64,000 nt of DNA. Source: Cladopsammia gracilis. Lineage: Eukaryota; Cnidaria; Anthozoa; Scleractinia; Dendrophylliidae. The translations under genes were made by a program, and so were the position numbers. Below the pieces are notes generated by a model. That model worked only from the letters and a program-made list of their open reading frames with translations, made no database searches and had not been told where the DNA came from. Of this stretch, positions 60,300 through 64,000 are shown piece after piece (the stretch's first letter is position 1; every line of letters begins with the position of its first letter). The stretch lies in NCBI GenBank assembly GCA_022457155.1, contig JAJGOT010000780.1, forward strand, positions 62,001-126,000, given 5' to 3'.

Positions 60300-61395
60300 T
60301 CAATTTGCATCTCCTTCGTCGTACGTAAAATCAAAGTCTTGACTCCATCGATAGATCGAGTCAAAGAGTTCGTCGTCGATAAGAATTTCCTCGACGGGGG
60401 ACGAAAACTCGCGTTCCAACTGCGCCGCAAAACGCGGAAGGTGATTGTGAGGATCGATGGCATTTGTCGTCGTCATTTCTGACACGATAGCATCGATTCT
60501 CTGTTCTTCCCGTAATCGAGCCGTGACCCTGGCCTGACCTTCTTGCCGCACTCTTTTTCGTCGTTCCATCCATGCCTCGACCCAGTGATCCTCATCCTCG
60601 TCCTCATCCTCATCATAGTCCTCTTCCCGCAAACAGAGGGGGCGGCAGCGTCGAGGGGGAAGAATGCGACGAGGAGGAAGAGGAGGAGGAGGAGGAGGAG
60701 CAATCAACCGTTGGAATGCCTCTTCTTCTTCTTCTTCGTCGCAGAGGCATGGAAGGCGAGGAATCCACGGGTAGCGGCACCCCAACACGCCCAACCATGC
60801 CTCCGGGGTGAGAGGGGTGAGATGTTGTGGTTCACGTTGTCGCTGTCGTTGTGGTTCACGTTGTTGCTGTGGTTGTTGTTGCTGTTCACGTTGTTGCCAC
60901 TGTTCACGTTGTTGATTACGTCGTGGTTCACGTTGTTGTTGCCTTTGTTCGCGTTGTTGTTGTTGCCGTTGTTCGCGTTGTTGTAGTTTTCGCCGTCGTG
61001 CTTCTTCCTCCCAACGTTCGATTTCCTTCCTCACCGTCGGCGACACCCTCCGATCGGGTTGACGATGCAGGCGTTGTTAATTGTGCACGACATCGTTCAA
61101 AGGGGCGGGATCGAAACTGTACCATGCGTTGAAGGGGCACCAACACCACGCGCAGCGAGTGCGGTTTGAGATAATCCGCGCGTCTCAGGGCCGAGCGACG
61201 TCTCATTTGAAGTTGTTTTCTCGCCAAGTAAGCCCGATAGGTGCGCAGGGCGGTTTCGTTTGTCTTGGATCGTTCCTGTCTCCGCCAATCGTGGTATTCC
61301 GGATGTCTCGCGCGATACCTTCGATGTTGTTCTCGCACTTTCTCGCGATTTCTCTGTTTCCACAGTTTCACCTTCTCGGCTTTGGTCAACGGCAT
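60300..61395 (-). pseudogene. Basic/low-complexity Gln-Arg protein, frameshift and stop
   Basis: Frame 61395-60928 starts with a strongly basic helix region (AEKVKLWKQRNREKVREQHRRYRARHPEYHDW). A change near 61090-61110 and a TAA at 61077-61079 separate it from frame 61046-60300, which holds long QQREQ repeats (DNA GTTGTTCACGTTGTTG-like), a poly-Pro stretch (APPPPPPLPPR), Asp/Glu runs and a folded-looking end (LREEQRIDAIVSEM...). I think it was one ~365-codon gene. Function unknown; the basic start could bind DNA. Last gene before the divergent PolB promoter. Confidence 0.45.
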
Positions 61396-61499
61396 GGTGA
61401 ACGAAGGTCGTCAAGCACAGAATGAACCGTTTGGTCGTATCGGCAAATCATAAACCTCAGAGAAATGTCACGCAACTCCTAGGGTGACAGAAACAAAAT

Positions 61500-61533
61500 A
61501 CCCATACCCCCCATGGGTACCCCGTTCCTCCCC
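61500..61533 (+). promoter_or_regulatory. Inverted promoter repeat, right copy (PolB upstream)
   Basis: ACCCATACCCCCCATGGGTA, then CCCCGTTCCTCCCC; reverse complement of 46883-46916. Lies 28 bp before the PolB TATA box. Confidence 0.65.
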
Positions 61534-61560
61534 AGCATGCAACGTCCTTCTCCTCGAGGG

Positions 61561-61568
61561 TATAAAAG
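61561..61568 (+). promoter_or_regulatory. PolB TATA box
   Basis: TATAAAAG in a CTCGAGGG context, 132 bp before ATG 61700; a 5' leader of about 100 nt is expected. Confidence 0.6.
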
Positions 61569-61699
61569 AGTGCAGAGTGAAACCTAACCAACTCGTTTTT
61601 TGTGCCGTAGCTGCAAAAACGCTGTTCAACCTCGAAAAAACTCAAAAAGGCACTTTCTTTGTCAATGAACACTTTGTCTAGAATTTTTTCTCCTTCAAT

Positions 61700-64000
61700 A
61701 TGGCCGACCGCGAAGGCGATCCCGAGGAATTGGACGATGACGACTTGTTGGAGGCCATGGAAGACGCCGAAGAGAACAACCGGGGTCACCTCTTCGAGTT
61801 TCGACTCACCCCGGGCACGGATCGACGTGTGCAAAAGTTTCGGTTACGTCGTCGCGTGTTCGATGCCACCCTCCACGCACGCACGGAACTCTTACACCCC
61901 CCACAATACGATGTGGGCTACGAACTCGAACAGGCGTTGCGTCGAGCCATCGATCAAGAATTGGAGGACGACCCCCTAGACGACGACGATCACGTGTTGT
62001 TTACCATGCAACATCCCAGCTTTCTGCAGGCCTTTCAATCGTTTCACGTGCCGGTGAAGGAATGGCGCGAGCAGAGTGAACGGGTCACTCTCCTCTTGCA
62101 AAAAATGGCGGAGAAATTAAACTCCAGCGAACACTTCAAAGCGGACGATCGTTTGAAAGTGCAAATCACCACCATCAAGGATCTCGGACGGGGTAGCGGT
62201 CGTCGGAAGGAAGCCGTCCCGGGCAACGTGCCCATCCTGACCTTTCTCCAAAAGAAACAATCAGTCGTCAAAATCCACAATAGGGACGAGTTGTGCTGCG
62301 CTCGGGCTATCGTCACCATGCAAGCGTGGGTCGACGAAGATCCCCCGCGTCGACGGACGCCGGAGATTGGTTTTAATCACTTGAAAAGAGGAGGAAAAGG
62401 TCAAACCCGATTGGCCAAGGCCTTGCACGCGTTGGCTCGCGTTCCCGAAGGGCCTTGCGGGTTGGGGGCCCTGCGTCAATTCCAAATCGTGTTGCCGGAC
62501 TATCACATCAAAGTCCTCAGCGCCGATGAGAGTTACCAAGTGATCTTTGGACAGAGCGAGAAACGCGCCGACCAACGTTACCTGTTTCTCTTGAAACACG
62601 AGGATCATTATTACGGGTTGAAATCCATTTCCGCCGTTCTCGGACGCGGTTACTATTGCCACTTGTGCGAGAAGGGGTACGATAACGAGGATTTTGCGCA
62701 TCATCCCGTCGTGAAACGACGTTGCGTAGCCTGCAAACAGAAAAACTGCCGCGATTACCTGGCACTCCTCCCGGGCGACAGCAAACCCCCGCGACCGACG
62801 CAACGTCCCTGCCCAGACTGCTTACGCTGTTTCTACGGAGACCGTTGCTACGAGAATCACCGGGTGTTTTCCCCCAACGGACAAGGGGCCGACACCTCGG
62901 ATCACTCCGTCTGCGCCAATCTCCAAACGTGCGAGAATTGCCACAAATTCCTCGATTGGTGGAAAAATCGACGCAAACGTCAACGTCCCCACAAGTGCGA
63001 GGAATATTATTGCAAGACCTGCAAGGATTATGCGGACGTCACCACCCACCGTTGTTACATCCAGCCGGTTCACGATCCAGATCCGGAGGAGGAAGTAGGA
63101 CCGCCTCCTGCCAAACGCGCCAGACCTGCCCCGCGTCATGCTGCTCACGCCGTCCGATTCTTGGCCGCCAACAAGCCCGAGTCTGAGGAAGGCGAAGACG
63201 AGGAGGAGGAGACTCGGCCCCGATTACCGCCCTATTTCGTGTATGCGGATTACGAATGCACGCAGGACGACCAATTGCACGTGCCCATCCTCATCTGCGC
63301 CAAAGGGGAGGACCATCTCGACACCGTGCCCGCCCTGGCGTTCTACGGTCGCGATTGCACCGGGCAATTTTACGATTGGCTGCTGACCAAAACGGAGGTG
63401 CTGGGCGAACCGCGGGAAGTCATCGTGATCTTTCACAATTTCAAAGGTTACGACGGGATGTTCGTCCTCCAGTACCTCTACGACCATCGCATCGACGTCA
63501 AAGATCAAATTTGCGTGGGATCGAAAATCTTGAGCCTGAGAGCCGGACGCTTGACGTTCAAGGACAGTCTGTGTTTCCCCCCCTTTCCCCTCTCCGCCTT
63601 TGCCGCCACGTTCAATCTGACGGAAAGCAAGAAAGGCTTCTTTCCGCATTTCTTCAACACCGAGGCCCATCAAGAGTACGTGGGGCCTTGGCCCGAGGCG
63701 CGCCATTACGACCCCGAGGGCATGAAACCGGACGTACGAAAAGAGTTTGACAAATGGTACCCGACCGTGCAACATCTCGAGTTCAATTTGCACGAGGAAA
63801 TGCTAGCCTACTGTCGATCGGATGTGCAAGTGCTCAAAGCCGGCTGCGGGATCTTTCAACGGGAATTTGCCACCAAAGCCGATTTCAACCCCATGGAGAA
63901 ATGCGTCACCATCACCTCGGCCTGCATGCGGTATTACCGCAAAAAACATTTACCTCCCCAGACCCTGGCCTTGGAACCCCCCTGCGGATGGAATGGAAAA
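61700..64000 (+). CDS. polB: Protein-primed family B DNA polymerase, N-terminal part (runs off window)
   Basis: 767 codons read without a stop to the window edge. An acidic start (1-30) is followed by a helical region and the VPILTFLQKK domain (from about 175; also duplicated at 45.8-46.8 kb). Zinc-ligand-rich segments follow: CHLC (about 323), CVACKQKNC, CPDCLRCFYGDRC, CENC, CEEYYCKTCKDY (up to about 450). Exonuclease motifs: Exo I DYE at 517-519, Exo II FHNFKGYD at 578-585, Exo III YCRSD at 704-708. The polymerase motifs A-C lie outside the window. Typical of adintovirus/Polinton replicases that use a terminal protein primer. It is the largest undamaged ORF in the element. Confidence 0.85.
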   Translation, partial: MADREGDPEELDDDDLLEAMEDAEENNRGHLFEFRLTPGTDRRVQKFRLRRRVFDATLHARTELLHPPQYDVGYELEQALRRAIDQELEDDPLDDDDHVLFTMQHPSFLQAFQSFHVPVKEWREQSERVTLLLQKMAEKLNSSEHFKADDRLKVQITTIKDLGRGSGRRKEAVPGNVPILTFLQKKQSVVKIHNRDELCCARAIVTMQAWVDEDPPRRRTPEIGFNHLKRGGKGQTRLAKALHALARVPEGPCGLGALRQFQIVLPDYHIKVLSADESYQVIFGQSEKRADQRYLFLLKHEDHYYGLKSISAVLGRGYYCHLCEKGYDNEDFAHHPVVKRRCVACKQKNCRDYLALLPGDSKPPRPTQRPCPDCLRCFYGDRCYENHRVFSPNGQGADTSDHSVCANLQTCENCHKFLDWWKNRRKRQRPHKCEEYYCKTCKDYADVTTHRCYIQPVHDPDPEEEVGPPPAKRARPAPRHAAHAVRFLAANKPESEEGEDEEEETRPRLPPYFVYADYECTQDDQLHVPILICAKGEDHLDTVPALAFYGRDCTGQFYDWLLTKTEVLGEPREVIVIFHNFKGYDGMFVLQYLYDHRIDVKDQICVGSKILSLRAGRLTFKDSLCFPPFPLSAFAATFNLTESKKGFFPHFFNTEAHQEYVGPWPEARHYDPEGMKPDVRKEFDKWYPTVQHLEFNLHEEMLAYCRSDVQVLKAGCGIFQREFATKADFNPMEKCVTITSACMRYYRKKHLPPQTLALEPPCGWNGK

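Larger units (their letters stand above)
44765..64000. mobile_element. GC-rich Polinton/adintovirus-like element (right end outside window)
   Basis: At least 19 kb with PolB, rve integrase with chromodomain, FtsK/HerA-type packaging ATPase, adenain-like protease, major capsid, penton-like protein, PLA2 protein and many small basic proteins, i.e. the full adintovirus/Polinton core. Composition is markedly GC-richer than host flank and than the first element, so the two are separate lineages. TATA boxes and gene overlaps give a virus-like compact layout. Damage is light: single frameshifts or stops in about half of the genes. Confidence 0.85.

Overview
The window looks like nuclear DNA of an animal, most likely an anthozoan cnidarian (stony-coral-like). 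The reasons are: a spliced host exon coding a D8C/uromodulin-type domain; nested L1/Tx1-type LINE and Penelope-like elements; many foldback and MITE elements; and two integrated virus-like Polinton (Maverick/adintovirus-type) elements. The organism is inferred from element types, not from a marker gene.

Layout. 0-12 kb: repeat-rich DNA with a decayed multi-exon gene on the minus strand (4.7-10.2 kb) that carries a FEN/PIN-like nuclease signature and a Cys-rich tail. It is bracketed by two ~0.7 kb inverted repeats (3.6-4.3 and 11.4-12.1 kb). 13.2-19.4 kb: a Penelope-like remnant (GIY-YIG part kept) split by a 5.5 kb L1-type LINE with a 13-bp target-site duplication. 19.6-24.2 kb: repeat debris, including a ~102-bp tandem array, TA/GATA microsatellites, foldbacks and a tRNA-derived sequence. 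24.9-29 kb: minus-strand host gene fragment (D8C exon plus a 21-nt microexon) whose intron holds a 1.2 kb TIR element.

29.5-44.6 kb: an AT-rich, decayed Polinton with a Pro-rich ORF, AT-hook/zinc protein, integrase with chromodomain, PLA2-type minor capsid protein, cysteine protease, cement-like protein, major capsid, penton-like protein, a PPxY protein and a fibre-like protein. A 4.5 kb non-viral stretch (33.4-37.8 kb, with an hAT-like MITE) interrupts it. Several genes carry frameshifts, the integrase has lost its catalytic Glu region, and no DNA polymerase is seen.

44.7-64 kb (runs off the right edge): a second, unrelated and much GC-richer Polinton/adintovirus-like element. An early-type block on the left (zinc-finger plus PolB-N-terminus ORF, RING protein, SLOG-fold protein, DEDD exonuclease, GRF zinc protein) is followed by integrase, the virion block (penton-like, several small basic proteins, major capsid, protease, packaging ATPase, PLA2) and, at 61.7 kb, an uninterrupted protein-primed-type PolB N-terminal half. 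A tRNA-His-like gene lies between protease and ATPase. Genes are tightly packed: TATA boxes are often built on the stop codon of the upstream gene, and ATGA/TGATG overlaps are common. About half the genes have one frameshift or in-frame stop, so this copy is probably endogenised and starting to decay, or the assembly has indel errors.
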